A stretch of DNA of 60,179 bases from Clostridia bacterium (GTDB lineage Bacteria > Bacillota > Clostridia > Oscillospirales > CAG-272): the NCBI GenBank assembly GCA_017625755.1, contig JAGAKG010000001.1, forward strand, positions 1 to 60,179, read 5' to 3'. The stretch's first letter is position 1. Each line of letters begins with the position of its first letter. Positions 40,237-50,297 of the stretch are shown one piece after another. Below the pieces are notes generated by a model, which saw nothing but the letters and a program-made list of their open reading frames with translations, had not been told where the DNA came from and made no database searches. A program made the translations under genes and the position numbers.

Positions 40237-43200
40237 TTATTTAAGTCCTATATCGTACGCCGCAAGCTCTGCCTTAGTCATACCGTCGTAGAGAATAACG
40301 GGGCTTCCGCTTTCGGAAGGAGCGATATTGTATGTAACCGTTTTAAAATCAAAGAGGTTACGCGAATTCTGCGAATGACGCTTATCAGCCTTTATCTCCT
40401 CCTCCGACGCCGACCATATTGCGTAGTCTGCATTCATATTTGCGTACATCGCCTCGTCACCGCCGTTATAGCCGTGGTGCGATACCTGAACGAGGTCGCA
40501 CTTGAGCGAGCTTCCGTAAATCGCGTCGAGCATAGCGCAGCCGCGCTCCTGCTGGTCGCCGAGTATTATCATTCTTCCCGAATTACCCGTGACGGAATAC
40601 ATAACAGAGGTCTGGTTGGTGTCGATTATATCCTTACCGTAATGGTTCTCGGTAGTCCACAGCACATCAACACAGATATCCCCGTATACGAAGCTCTGTC
40701 CCGCGTGAGCAACTATGATAGTTGCGTCGGGATAATATTTCTCGGCTCTCTCGTAGAAGGTATATCCTCTGCCCCGCATATTGACATCCTCGTCGTTCGG
40801 AATACCCTCTGCGGTGTTCTTGTCTATATAAAGCTCGTCGCCGGGGATATTATAGACAAAGCTCTGAACCTCTACCTTATTCGAGTAGGAAAGCATAAAC
40901 TGGTTAGCAGCCCCGATATGGTCGGTGTGGAAGTGCGTTATGAACCAAGCCGCGATAACGGGCTTACCGTCAAGCACATTCTGGTCAACGACTATATCGT
41001 ATACATTCGCCGCGTTCTCGGAAAGACCTCCGTCAAAGACGATAAATCTTCCGTCGCAAAGACGAATGACATAGCCGCACTGAGTTCCTATCGTAGTGAG
41101 CTGAACCCTCGTTATCTTCTCGATATCCGCTTCCTTCGTCGGAAGCGCCGAATTATCTACACAATCAACCGCGATAGAGATATATTCGACCTCACCGACG
41201 CTCGGTGATTTCTGTGCGCTATCGGTGGTGGCGGGGTCTGTGTATGCGATATGCGACAGAGTAAGTATCGCATATCCGTCAGTCCAGGTCTCGAACAGAT
41301 TTCCGTTCGCTGTGGTTGCGGCGTAACATCTGAATCCTCTCGTCGAGAGCTTTTCGGTATATTCATTGAAGTCTGCCTGAGTTGCATTGTGAACGATTAT
41401 ATAATGCGACTCAGAGGGCGCGAAGCTATCAATGAACTCAACCTCTCCGCTGCCGTCATAGAGCGGTGCGTAGCCGTAAGGCACATGGTCTGCAAGATAT
41501 GTGAGAGCCGTTTTCTCCTTGGCGGTATACTTTGAGAATGCGGTCGTATCGTTGACTATATCCTCTGCCAGTCCCGCAACCGTGGCCTCATTGGGGTCTG
41601 AATAAACCGTGGTCGTAGTTCCGTCTGAAAACATAATAGTGATGTAACCCATACCGAGATATTCCACTCCGTAGGATTTAACTCCGAGTATCGAGCCAGC
41701 AAAGGTATTCGCGGCGTAAAGCGCGCCCGCGTCGGCTACGATATCCATATATACCTTCTTACCCACAGACGCTCCGTATTCGGAAAGTGCTTCCTTGGTA
41801 AGCTCGCTGACCTTTGAGGCGTGCGACTTTGTTGTAACGACGGTTCCCATCTTCCAGTCGACGATAATATTCTTATTTACAAGCGAGTTTATAAATGAAA
41901 TATCGGCGGAATCAAAAACAGTCGTGTATCTTATACCCGCGTTTGAAGCAAGTCTGAGCGTTGCTTCGCCCGAGGTAAGCTTTATATCCGAAACGCAATC
42001 CTTTGTGAGTATCTCGTACTCGTTTCCCGCTGCCGCGGTGAAATCCTCGGAATATAGATAGCCCGAAGCCGTTTTAACTCCGAGAGGCAGAGAGGTGTAA
42101 TCAGACACCTTAACGGTAGAACCTCCCGCAACATATCTCTTTACCGCGTCTGTCTTGATGCAGGCAAGCTCATAGGGCTCTGCCGCGTTCGTACCGTATT
42201 CCCATATTGAGAATCTTTTAAGCAACATTCCGCGAGTGGCGGAGTCGCTCGCGCCCGACATAAAGCCGAAATAGCTTCCGTCCGAGACCGAAAGAGGAGT
42301 ATTTTTCTTTATGTAATAGCAAGAGCCGTTTACATTTACCGTGACGTACTGGGAAACTCCCTTCTCCACTAAAATGCGTATTCTGACATCGACGAAATCG
42401 GTGAACGCCGCCGTTACATCATCGTCGCTCAAGCCGTTAGTAGTCGTCACAGTATATGTATCATCCGTATAAAATGTTGCGGAATCCCACGACATTTTAC
42501 TGTTTTCCTCGTTACCTCTGTATAGCCACTTGTCGCTATTCGTACCCGTGGCTGTGTTCACATGGGTCTCGGTGTCACGGCACATAAAATGATTGTGAAC
42601 TATCCACGCGTTCCTATCCCACTTGAATGTATAGTCTATGACATAATTATCGGTGGTATTAAACGCCATATCGCCGAAAATAAGGCTTGCGTTCTGTGTG
42701 AGTCCGTATTTCAGTCCCTCGTCGGTATATTCAAGCGCCTTTGGTTCCGTTCCCGACTTTGCGGGATAGTACCAGCCAGCGTCGCGAAGCTCCTCGTCGG
42801 AATCTATCTTCGCAAAGTCAACCGAATAAACGGGCGTCTGCGAGGAGTATTTCAGAACCGAAAACTCCTTGAGGAGTATCGCGCGGTTTCCGCCGCCGTT
42901 TCCGCCCGCGTGAGCAAAGCCGAACAGGCTGTTATCGCTGACCGATAGCGCCGAATCAAGCTTTACATAATATTTCTGAGTGCCGATGGTATAGATAAGA
43001 CTCTGCGTTTTGCCCGCTTCGAGGAATATCTGGATACGGCAATCGACGAAGTTCGAGAAGGCATCGGTCACACCCGCGGCGTCAAACCTTTCGCCATCAT
43101 TTGAGTTTGCAAGAGTCGTGCAGGCGGCGTCCTTATAAACGGTAGCTCCGTCAAACTTTCCCGCATAATTACTTTCGTTAGCGCGGAACTTATATGATGT

Positions 43201-43641
43201 GGTATTCAGCGTTCCCGTCGGCGCCATATATGTTGTGGTATCCTTAAAGGAAAAGCTGTTATAAGCCACCCAAGCGCTATTGTTCCACTTGAAGGTATAA
43301 TCAACCACGAAGCTATCCTCCGAGTTGAATTTCACTCCGTCAAAAACAAAATTACCGTTACTGTCTAAAACATATTTCAGTCCTGTTCCCGACGCTGCCC
43401 CGTAAGTAGGAGCGGTAGGCGATGAGCCTGAGTTGGCAATCAGGTGCCAGCCTGCGGCATTAAGCTCGGTTTCGGAAGCAATGCTTGAAAAATCCAGCGA
43501 ATAGATTTCGGTTGCAGATTCGAGGATACGGTCGCTGTCTGTCAGAACCGTATTCTCCGCTCCGTTCACTATGAACGCCGATATGGGTATCATCAAGGCA
43601 ATCATAACTGCCGTGAGGAAAAGGGACAATGCTTTTTTCAT
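40237..43641 (-). CDS. Secreted MBL-fold hydrolase with two tandem lectin-like domains
   Basis: A 1134-residue exported protein. A signal peptide (1-28) is followed by two tandem repeats of about 215 residues (about 40-255 and 260-475; each has [YV]S[LV]DF, AGW, DYTFKW and GF elements) that look like concanavalin/LamG-type sandwiches. A middle domain with ASNAGIRYT follows. After that comes the module shared with the three paralogues (ESHYIIVHNATQADFNEY, NGNLFETWTDGYAIL), then an MBL domain: HFHTDH near 903, IILGD near 1026 and HHGYNGG near 1054. All metal ligands are present, ComEC-like. The substrate is unknown. The start is ATG 43641 (AAGGAG, 6 bases). It follows the second paralogue by 38 bases. 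Confidence 0.8.
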   Translation of the reverse strand: MKKALSLFLTAVMIALMIPISAFIVNGAENTVLTDSDRILESATEIYSLDFSSIASETELNAAGWHLIANSGSSPTAPTYGAASGTGLKYVLDSNGNFVFDGVKFNSEDSFVVDYTFKWNNSAWVAYNSFSFKDTTTYMAPTGTLNTTSYKFRANESNYAGKFDGATVYKDAACTTLANSNDGERFDAAGVTDAFSNFVDCRIQIFLEAGKTQSLIYTIGTQKYYVKLDSALSVSDNSLFGFAHAGGNGGGNRAILLKEFSVLKYSSQTPVYSVDFAKIDSDEELRDAGWYYPAKSGTEPKALEYTDEGLKYGLTQNASLIFGDMAFNTTDNYVIDYTFKWDRNAWIVHNHFMCRDTETHVNTATGTNSDKWLYRGNEENSKMSWDSATFYTDDTYTVTTTNGLSDDDVTAAFTDFVDVRIRILVEKGVSQYVTVNVNGSCYYIKKNTPLSVSDGSYFGFMSGASDSATRGMLLKRFSIWEYGTNAAEPYELACIKTDAVKRYVAGGSTVKVSDYTSLPLGVKTASGYLYSEDFTAAAGNEYEILTKDCVSDIKLTSGEATLRLASNAGIRYTTVFDSADISFINSLVNKNIIVDWKMGTVVTTKSHASKVSELTKEALSEYGASVGKKVYMDIVADAGALYAANTFAGSILGVKSYGVEYLGMGYITIMFSDGTTTTVYSDPNEATVAGLAEDIVNDTTAFSKYTAKEKTALTYLADHVPYGYAPLYDGSGEVEFIDSFAPSESHYIIVHNATQADFNEYTEKLSTRGFRCYAATTANGNLFETWTDGYAILTLSHIAYTDPATTDSAQKSPSVGEVEYISIAVDCVDNSALPTKEADIEKITRVQLTTIGTQCGYVIRLCDGRFIVFDGGLSENAANVYDIVVDQNVLDGKPVIAAWFITHFHTDHIGAANQFMLSYSNKVEVQSFVYNIPGDELYIDKNTAEGIPNDEDVNMRGRGYTFYERAEKYYPDATIIVAHAGQSFVYGDICVDVLWTTENHYGKDIIDTNQTSVMYSVTGNSGRMIILGDQQERGCAMLDAIYGSSLKCDLVQVSHHGYNGGDEAMYANMNADYAIWSASEEEIKADKRHSQNSRNLFDFKTVTYNIAPSESGSPVILYDGMTKAELAAYDIGLK

Positions 43642-43679
43642 ATAGCTCTCCTTTTTCATATTGCAGATAAATTTTTATA

Positions 43680-45866
43680 TTAACCCTTAAGACCTGCGTC
43701 AAACTTCGCAAGCTCTTCTTTTGTCATTCCCTCAAAGAGAATTATCGGCTCTCCGCCGTCGCTGGGAATGAAGTTATAGTCAACGCTCTTATAGTCAAAT
43801 CTGTTTCTCGTATTGACAGACTGTATATGAAGCCTTTCGTTTACGACTATCTCACGAGAATTCGTCCATATCGCGTAATCCGCGTTCATACTTGCGTACA
43901 TCTCCGCGTTTCCGCCGTTATAGCCGTGATGGTGAACCTGCACGAGGTCGCACTTGAGCGTATCCTCGTAGATCGCGTTGAGCATAGGACACTCGATATC
44001 CACCGCGTCACCGAGAATTATCATTCTTCCCGACTCACCTGTAATCGAATATACCACCGAGGACATATTCGTATCGAGCATCTGCTTACGGTATATGTTT
44101 TCTGTGGTGAACAGAACATCTATGTCTATATCACCAAACTCAAAGCGCTGTCCCGCGTGAGCAACTATAATCTTCGCCTCGGGATAGAAGGCTTCGATCT
44201 TGTTGTAATACTGCTTGCTGTAATTCAGAAGATTTGTCGATTCCTTTTTGGGATCCAGCTCTATGGTATTCTTTCCGTTATAAATATTATACCCCGGGAG
44301 ATTGTGAACAAAAGCTTCTATCTCGACCTTATTTGAGTAGCTCGAAACAAAACTGAGAAGTGCTCCGATGTGATCCACATGTCCGTGAGTGAGGAACCAC
44401 GCAGCGATAACGGGCTTACCCTTGCGTGTGTTCTGTGATACGAGCGTATCGTAAACCTCTACCGCGTCCTTTGGCATTCCTCCGTCAAATACGACGAATC
44501 TTCCGTCAGAGAGTCTGAGAACATAGGCGCACTGCGTTCCAACCGTGCTTATCTGCACGATATCGGTCTCGGCAATATTGGTCTGCTTCATAGGAAGCGC
44601 CGAGTTTTCAATGCAGTCAACAGCTATCGAAATATAGGATATATTGCCAAGACTTGCAGTCTGCATATACTTATCTGTGGTTCTGGGGTCGAGGTATGCT
44701 ATATGCGACATAGTGAGTATCGTATATCCGTCAGTCCAGGTCTCGAAAAGATTTCCGTTCACCTCCGAGGTACAGTAGCGCTCAAAGCCTTCCTCGCCAA
44801 GCAGATTAGTATAATCCTTGTAATCGTTCCGACTTGCGCCGTGAACTATTATGTAGTAGGACTTTGAAAGCTCAAAGCTGTCGAACAGCTCGGGAGTTCC
44901 GCCGAAATCGTAAAGAGGCGCGTCACCTATACCGGAGGGAGCGAAGTTTCCGAACATCGTATCTATCATAGCGATATCTCCACCGCTCGTTCCGAGGTTG
45001 TAAACATAGTCGATAAATATATCGGTGCCGTACTCAATATTGCCGGCGATTGCTATATTTCCCGTGTATCCCTTGCCTATCCAGGTTCCCTTATAGTAAG
45101 CCTCATTTTTATTCGAAAGAGGTCTTCCCGTATCTCCTATAAGTATCTCTTTATTATAGGTGCTATGAGTGGCATCTATCATTTCTATACTTATACCGAC
45201 ATCTCGGAATGCGGTCTTAAGCTCAAGCGCCTTGTTATACGCAACATCGTTGTCGCTCTCGTAAACTATCGTATAGTCGGTGTCGCCGTCAGTTCCGAGC
45301 GATACCGCGTCATAGGGCTCGCTATTGAAGGAATAGTCGTTCGCAAGATATACCTTTCCGTCCTCAATGCTGAGCGCTGATACAAGATACTCAGCCGCTA
45401 CGGGATAGAGATATGTATTGCTTGCCACCACGATTATCTTGGTTCCCTTTACCGAAATTGCGAAGCTATTATCGTCAAGGGTGCCGAGCATTTCTGTTGA
45501 CGAGGCGTACTTTGTAGTGCCTATGAGTATCTCAAAGGCATCGTCTGCCCTATCGTGAAGCGAGTCGGGAAGACTTGTTATCTCGGCTCCGCTCATATCC
45601 ATAACTTCGTTCTTTATGTAGTCGATAGTATCAACAACAGCAGTATTCGTCGCTGACTGATATACTATGGATATTTTAGGCTCCCCGTCCTCCGCGAGGA
45701 TTATCGGCCCCGAATACTGACCGTTATCTCCAATCGCCTTTACCGTCGTTGCAGTAGTTTCGCCGCCCTCGTTTTCGGTATCGGCGCACGCCGCAAATAC
45801 CAAAAAGCAGGTAAGCAGCAACAACGCCGCCAATACTATTCTGAGTGAAAATTGCAACTTTTTCAT
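43680..45866 (-). CDS. MBL-fold hydrolase lipoprotein
   Basis: A 728-residue lipoprotein (lipobox FAAC, Cys27). Residues about 60-330 contain two alpha/beta repeats with FEILIGTTKYAS and KEILIGDTGRPLS, which resemble the N-terminal accessory domains of some glycoside hydrolases. Then comes the module shared with the paralogues (KSYYIIVHGASRNDYKDY, NGNLFETWTDGYTIL) and an MBL domain with HGHVDH, IILGD and HHGYNGG. The metal site is complete. It is first in a two-gene operon with the 1134-residue paralogue and has its own promoter (45934-45963). An extracellular hydrolase of unknown substrate. Confidence 0.8.
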   Translation of the reverse strand: MKKLQFSLRIVLAALLLLTCFLVFAACADTENEGGETTATTVKAIGDNGQYSGPIILAEDGEPKISIVYQSATNTAVVDTIDYIKNEVMDMSGAEITSLPDSLHDRADDAFEILIGTTKYASSTEMLGTLDDNSFAISVKGTKIIVVASNTYLYPVAAEYLVSALSIEDGKVYLANDYSFNSEPYDAVSLGTDGDTDYTIVYESDNDVAYNKALELKTAFRDVGISIEMIDATHSTYNKEILIGDTGRPLSNKNEAYYKGTWIGKGYTGNIAIAGNIEYGTDIFIDYVYNLGTSGGDIAMIDTMFGNFAPSGIGDAPLYDFGGTPELFDSFELSKSYYIIVHGASRNDYKDYTNLLGEEGFERYCTSEVNGNLFETWTDGYTILTMSHIAYLDPRTTDKYMQTASLGNISYISIAVDCIENSALPMKQTNIAETDIVQISTVGTQCAYVLRLSDGRFVVFDGGMPKDAVEVYDTLVSQNTRKGKPVIAAWFLTHGHVDHIGALLSFVSSYSNKVEIEAFVHNLPGYNIYNGKNTIELDPKKESTNLLNYSKQYYNKIEAFYPEAKIIVAHAGQRFEFGDIDIDVLFTTENIYRKQMLDTNMSSVVYSITGESGRMIILGDAVDIECPMLNAIYEDTLKCDLVQVHHHGYNGGNAEMYASMNADYAIWTNSREIVVNERLHIQSVNTRNRFDYKSVDYNFIPSDGGEPIILFEGMTKEELAKFDAGLKG

Positions 45867-45933
45867 ATAATACCTCCGATTTCAAGCGTAACAAATCCAA
45901 ATATTTAGCATTTTGATTAGATATCACTTAAAG

Positions 45934-45963
45934 ATTATACCATAATATGTAGCATCTTAACAA
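45934..45963 (-). promoter_or_regulatory. Promoter of the exported MBL operon
   Basis: TTGTTA (45963-45958), 18-base spacer, TATAAT (45939-45934) on the minus strand; GGAGGT precedes ATG 45866. Confidence 0.65.
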
Positions 45964-46019
45964 TGTAAATTTGGCTTTATTTTCTGTAAAATCAGTCCAT
46001 TTTCTTTATTTTTGGCATT

Positions 46020-47876
46020 TCAGGCATCAAACTGAGAGTTATAAAGCGAGAAGTAAAATCCTTTTTGCGCCATAAGGGCGTCGTGATTTCCTTGCTCGAT
46101 AACATTTCCTTCCTTTACCACGAGTATAGTATCTGCATTCTGTATCGTCGAAAGTCTGTGCGCTATGACGAAGCAGGTACGCCCCTCCATAAGCTTATAC
46201 ATCGCCGCCTGTATTCTCTGCTCGGTTCGCGAGTCGACATTCGAGGTAGCCTCGTCGAGAATGAGCATAGGCGCATCGGCAAGCATTGCGCGGGCTATGG
46301 TGATAAGCTGCTTATGTCCCTTTGATATATTGACTCCGTCGTCGGAAAGCACGGTATCGTATCCGTCGGGCAAAGACTCTATATATGTGTGGATATGAGC
46401 CATCTTCGCGGCTCTTATCGCGTCCTCTCTTGTAGCGCCCTCCTTACCGTATGTGATATTTTCAAATATCGTTCCGTGGAAAAGCCAGGTTTCCTGAAGC
46501 ACCATCGTATAGGCGCGTCTGAGGCTGTCGCGCGTGATACTCTTTATTTCCTTGCCGTCAACCGTGATACTTCCCCCGTCTATATCGTAAAAGCGCATAA
46601 GCAGATTTATAATAGTGGTCTTACCCGCGCCCGTCGGTCCGACTATGGCGATAATATTTCCCTTTTCTGCCCTGAGAGACAGATCCTTGATTATCACGCG
46701 GCTCTCGTCATATCCGAATCGCACATTTTGAAGCTCGACCTCGCCGCTGACCGTCAGCAGCTCCTCCGCTCCCTCCGCGTCGGGAGGTTCGGGAGTTTCG
46801 TCGATTACAGCAAAGACCTTTTCTGCCGCCGCGCACGCCGATTGAAGCTCACTTATAATATTCGCAAACTCGTTTATCGGCCCCGCAAATTTTCTTGAAT
46901 ACTGAACGAACGCCGAAACACCGCCGAGAGTGATGGTGAACATAGGAAGCACCGACATCTCTCCCGTGGTATTCAAAATGTAAAACAGATAGAAAATTCC
47001 GCCAAGCATTGTGACGAGCGAGAGCGAGAAGTTATTGATAAAGTTTACGGTAGGTCCGACCACGGCTGTATGATGCTCTGACGCGTAATATGCGTTCACA
47101 GCCTCGAGATTTCGCTCGTCAAACCGCTCGGTTATAACGCTCTCCTTACCATAAGCCTTTATCGTTTTCTGACCCGAGAGCATTTCCTCGGCATAGCCGT
47201 TAAGCTCTCCGAGCTTTTGCGAACGGCGCTTGAATAGCGGTCTCGCCTTGCCCGAACGGTGCTTGGTGTAGATTATAGACATAGGAACAGTTATAACGAA
47301 CACCGAAAGAAGCACGGGGGATATTGATATCATCATAGCAAGCGAGCCGAGAACCGTTACGGTGCTTGCGCATATCTGAAGCAGGTCGTGAGAGAGAGAA
47401 GCGTTCACAGTGTCGATATCATAGGATATCCTGCTTATTATTTCTCCCGTGGCGTGTGTGTCAAAATATCCGACGGGAAGCTCCGTGAGGTGGTCAAAAA
47501 GCTGACGGCGCATAGTGTAAACTATCTTTTGACTGAGCCTTACCATAGTTATCGCGAGAAGATACGAAAGTATTCCCGATACAAGGTAAAATGCTATCAT
47601 CAGAGAGCAATAGAGAAAGACCTTATCAAACATTACCGCGCCCACACCCGGCTCTATTGCGTCTATCGCCTTTTGCGAGAGCTTAGGCGCGGCGAGCGCG
47701 AGGATATTCGATACGAGCATCATTATAAAGCAAAGAATGACCGTCGGCTTATGCGCCAGAAGATACTTCGCCACCCGCTTCAGCACGCGGCTTCGGGAAG
47801 CCTTGCTCTGCGGCGCGTATGACGCGCTCCTGTCTTTTTTTGTCTGAGGGGATTTTGAATTATTCAACGAAAGCAC
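46020..47876 (-). CDS. Heterodimeric ABC exporter, subunit with canonical Walker B Glu
   Basis: A 618-residue type IV (ABCB-type) exporter half. Six membrane helices (about 45-330) precede the nucleotide-binding domain: Walker A GPTGAGKTT, Walker B MLILDEATSNVD (catalytic Glu present), but a degenerate signature NISKGHKQ instead of SGGQ. Its partner (47860) has the opposite defects, as in BmrCD/TM287-288-type heterodimers. The transported substrate is unknown; drugs, lipids or peptides are common. The start is GTG 47876, or TTG 47867 which has GGGGG as a better-spaced ribosome binding site. The coding ends overlap by 17 bases. Confidence 0.9.
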   Translation of the reverse strand: MLSLNNSKSPQTKKDRSASYAPQSKASRSRVLKRVAKYLLAHKPTVILCFIMMLVSNILALAAPKLSQKAIDAIEPGVGAVMFDKVFLYCSLMIAFYLVSGILSYLLAITMVRLSQKIVYTMRRQLFDHLTELPVGYFDTHATGEIISRISYDIDTVNASLSHDLLQICASTVTVLGSLAMMISISPVLLSVFVITVPMSIIYTKHRSGKARPLFKRRSQKLGELNGYAEEMLSGQKTIKAYGKESVITERFDERNLEAVNAYYASEHHTAVVGPTVNFINNFSLSLVTMLGGIFYLFYILNTTGEMSVLPMFTITLGGVSAFVQYSRKFAGPINEFANIISELQSACAAAEKVFAVIDETPEPPDAEGAEELLTVSGEVELQNVRFGYDESRVIIKDLSLRAEKGNIIAIVGPTGAGKTTIINLLMRFYDIDGGSITVDGKEIKSITRDSLRRAYTMVLQETWLFHGTIFENITYGKEGATREDAIRAAKMAHIHTYIESLPDGYDTVLSDDGVNISKGHKQLITIARAMLADAPMLILDEATSNVDSRTEQRIQAAMYKLMEGRTCFVIAHRLSTIQNADTILVVKEGNVIEQGNHDALMAQKGFYFSLYNSQFDA

Positions 47877-49584
47877 CCCCTATCTGCGACTCGCTTATCT
47901 CACGGTATATATCACAGCTTACGAGAAGCTCCTCGTGCTTACCCGCGCCGATTATCCGCCCCTCGTCAAGCACGAGTATAAGGTCGGCGTTCATAATCGA
48001 GCTTACGCGCTGAGCGACGACCACCGTGGTGGTGCCTACAAGATTCTCGCGTATGCTTCTACGCAGAAGCGAGTCGGTTTTATAGTCGAGAGCCGACGAG
48101 GAATCGTCGAGAACGAGTATCTCGGGATCTGCGGCAAGGGCGCGAGCGATAAGTATTCTCTGCTTCTGCCCTCCGCTGATGTTAGTTCCCTTTGAGGTGA
48201 GCACTCGCTCATATTTCTCGGGAAATAATTCTATAAACTCCTCCGCCTGAGCAAGCTCTGCCGCCCGTTTTATCTGCTCGGGGGTAAGGTTGCGTCCGAA
48301 ATCTATATTGTCCGCCACCGTTCCGTGGTAGATAAAATCATTCTGCATAACGACGCCGAATTTTGCGCGCAGCTCGTCTGGGGACACCGTTCTGATGTCC
48401 CTGCCGTCGATATATATAGCCCCCTCTCCCACATCGTAAAAGCGCATAAGGAGCTGGGTAAGCGTTGTCTTTCCGCTTCCCGTCGCGCCTATAATTCCGA
48501 GCGTCTGACCTTTTTTGAGAGAGAAGCTTATATGCGAAAGATTATCGGTTTTTCCGATATAGGAAAAGGATACATCGTCGAATAGTATATGTGACCCGTC
48601 GCGGCGAGGCGGATATTTCTCCTCGCTCTCCGTGCAGATATCCTCCTCGGTATTGACCACCTCTGCGATTCTCTGCATTGAGGCAATACCCTTTGAGGAG
48701 TGAACGAAAATTCTCGTTATACCTATCATCGCGTTTGAAATGATGGTAAAATACTGTATAAACGCGATGATCTTACCGGGCTGAGTTAACGCGTCGTTAA
48801 CGCGGAAGGCTCCCACGAGAACGACCATAACAAGTCCGAAATTCAGAATAAATGTGACGAGCGGATTTGACGCCGACATAGTTGCGCTCGCGCGGGTTTC
48901 GTCGCCCACGAGCTTTTTATTAGCCGCATCGTATCTTCTGCGCTCGTAGTCGGTCTTCGAGAGTGCCTTTATAACTCTTATTCCCTGAGAATCCTCGCGC
49001 ACGACGCGTATCATAGAGTCGACCGAGCGTTGGCTTCGCTTGAAAAGCGGTATTCCCTTTTTGGTTATAACCCAAACGGAAAGCGAGATAAGCGGCATAA
49101 CTATCAGCATTATAAGCGTAAGCACAGGGTCAAGTGTTGCCGTGACGATAACTCCGCCTATAAGCAGAAGCGGCGCTCTTACCCCCATTCGCATACTCAT
49201 TCCGAGAAAGCTGTGGACATGGTATGTGTCTGATGTGAGTCGGGATTCAAGACTCGGCACGGTAAAGCGGTCTATCTGCGCTGAGCTGAGCGTGAGTGTA
49301 CGCTCAAAAAGACGGTGCCGTATTCTCCGCGAGGTATTGCGGGTCGTACGCGCCGTCATTCTGTTAGCTACAACATTTCCTATCAGAGCAAGCGCGGAAC
49401 ATATGACCATCATAACTCCCCACAGTAGGATGCTGCGGACATTTTTCGTGGGCACGACATCGTCAAGGATATAGCTGAGTATGTACGGAATGGCAAGCTC
49501 AACGAGGGTTGCCGCCGATTTTATCGTAAGAGTCAAGAAAATAAACCATTTATATGGCTTCAGAACCTCAAACAGAAGCTTCAT
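47860..49584 (-). CDS. Heterodimeric ABC exporter, subunit with canonical signature
   Basis: A 574-residue ABCB-type exporter half. Six membrane helices come first. The nucleotide-binding domain has Walker A GATGSGKTT, the normal signature NISGGQKQRI and Walker B LVLDDSSSALD, in which Asp replaces the catalytic Glu. So it supplies the good signature to the partner's active site and holds the degenerate site itself. It overlaps both DUF1934 (17 bases) and its partner gene (17 bases), a tightly coupled operon of three genes. Confidence 0.9.
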   Translation of the reverse strand: MKLLFEVLKPYKWFIFLTLTIKSAATLVELAIPYILSYILDDVVPTKNVRSILLWGVMMVICSALALIGNVVANRMTARTTRNTSRRIRHRLFERTLTLSSAQIDRFTVPSLESRLTSDTYHVHSFLGMSMRMGVRAPLLLIGGVIVTATLDPVLTLIMLIVMPLISLSVWVITKKGIPLFKRSQRSVDSMIRVVREDSQGIRVIKALSKTDYERRRYDAANKKLVGDETRASATMSASNPLVTFILNFGLVMVVLVGAFRVNDALTQPGKIIAFIQYFTIISNAMIGITRIFVHSSKGIASMQRIAEVVNTEEDICTESEEKYPPRRDGSHILFDDVSFSYIGKTDNLSHISFSLKKGQTLGIIGATGSGKTTLTQLLMRFYDVGEGAIYIDGRDIRTVSPDELRAKFGVVMQNDFIYHGTVADNIDFGRNLTPEQIKRAAELAQAEEFIELFPEKYERVLTSKGTNISGGQKQRILIARALAADPEILVLDDSSSALDYKTDSLLRRSIRENLVGTTTVVVAQRVSSIMNADLILVLDEGRIIGAGKHEELLVSCDIYREISESQIGGAFVE

Positions 49585-50107
49585 TAGCTACCGTTACCTC
49601 CTGTAAATCAAAAACAGAAATTTCAAACTTAGTCCTCTCAGCCTTAGCGCCTCTTATCTCGATTATATAGTCGAGGAAAAGCGTTCCTTCGCTAAGTATA
49701 TTATTTTCAACCTTAATCGTTTTAACGCATATTTCAAAGGGCATCACAGGGGTGTCGTAAACACAATGGTGACGCTTTCCACGCTCAAATACGAGAGATG
49801 TGGAGACAGCTCCCTCCCTGTTCATACTCACAAGCCCGGGATCTCCGCGCTCAAAGGTAATAAGTGTAATCGAGCCCCCCATTCCCGTAAGCTCGGACTC
49901 CTCATACCACATAGTCACCCTCTCGTCGTCTATCCGCATAAACGCCTCTGTGGCAATCTCGATAATCTCCTCATCAAGCTCGGGCAGATCATCCTCAAAA
50001 AACTCTATATCCATATCGTCCTCGGCTTCATCTGCAAGCTTTGAAAAAAGCGAATCGTCAACATCGTAGCGCAAGGAGCGTATTTTCATTTTTATTCTTT
50101 TTTCCAT
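49568..50107 (-). CDS. DUF1934 domain protein
   Basis: A 179-residue protein of the DUF1934 type: calycin-like beta-barrel strands such as VTMWYEESELTGMGGSITLI and LVFERGKRHHCVYDTPVMPFEI. B. subtilis has members of this family (YwiB-like), but their function is not known. The start is ATG 50107 with GAGAGGT upstream; a longer frame to 50164 overlaps the promoter. It heads the operon with the two ABC exporter genes. Confidence 0.8.
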   Translation of the reverse strand: MEKRIKMKIRSLRYDVDDSLFSKLADEAEDDMDIEFFEDDLPELDEEIIEIATEAFMRIDDERVTMWYEESELTGMGGSITLITFERGDPGLVSMNREGAVSTSLVFERGKRHHCVYDTPVMPFEICVKTIKVENNILSEGTLFLDYIIEIRGAKAERTKFEISVFDLQEVTVANEASV

Positions 50108-50135
50108 AAATTGTACCTCTCTTTCAAACATATTA

Positions 50136-50164
50136 ATTTTAACATTTTCCTCAATATTTGTCAA
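50136..50164 (-). promoter_or_regulatory. Promoter of the DUF1934-ABC operon
   Basis: TTGACA (50164-50159), 17 bases, TAAAAT (50141-50136) on the minus strand. Confidence 0.78.
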
Positions 50165-50297
50165 CCAAAGTGCAATGTTTATAAAAAGTTTTCAAATTTG
50201 TAAAATATAAAAACAACAATCGACTTTTTTTGTGATAAAATATTATCAGACTCTTTATTATGGTCGCATCACTAAAGCAACTTAGGAATATAGTAAA

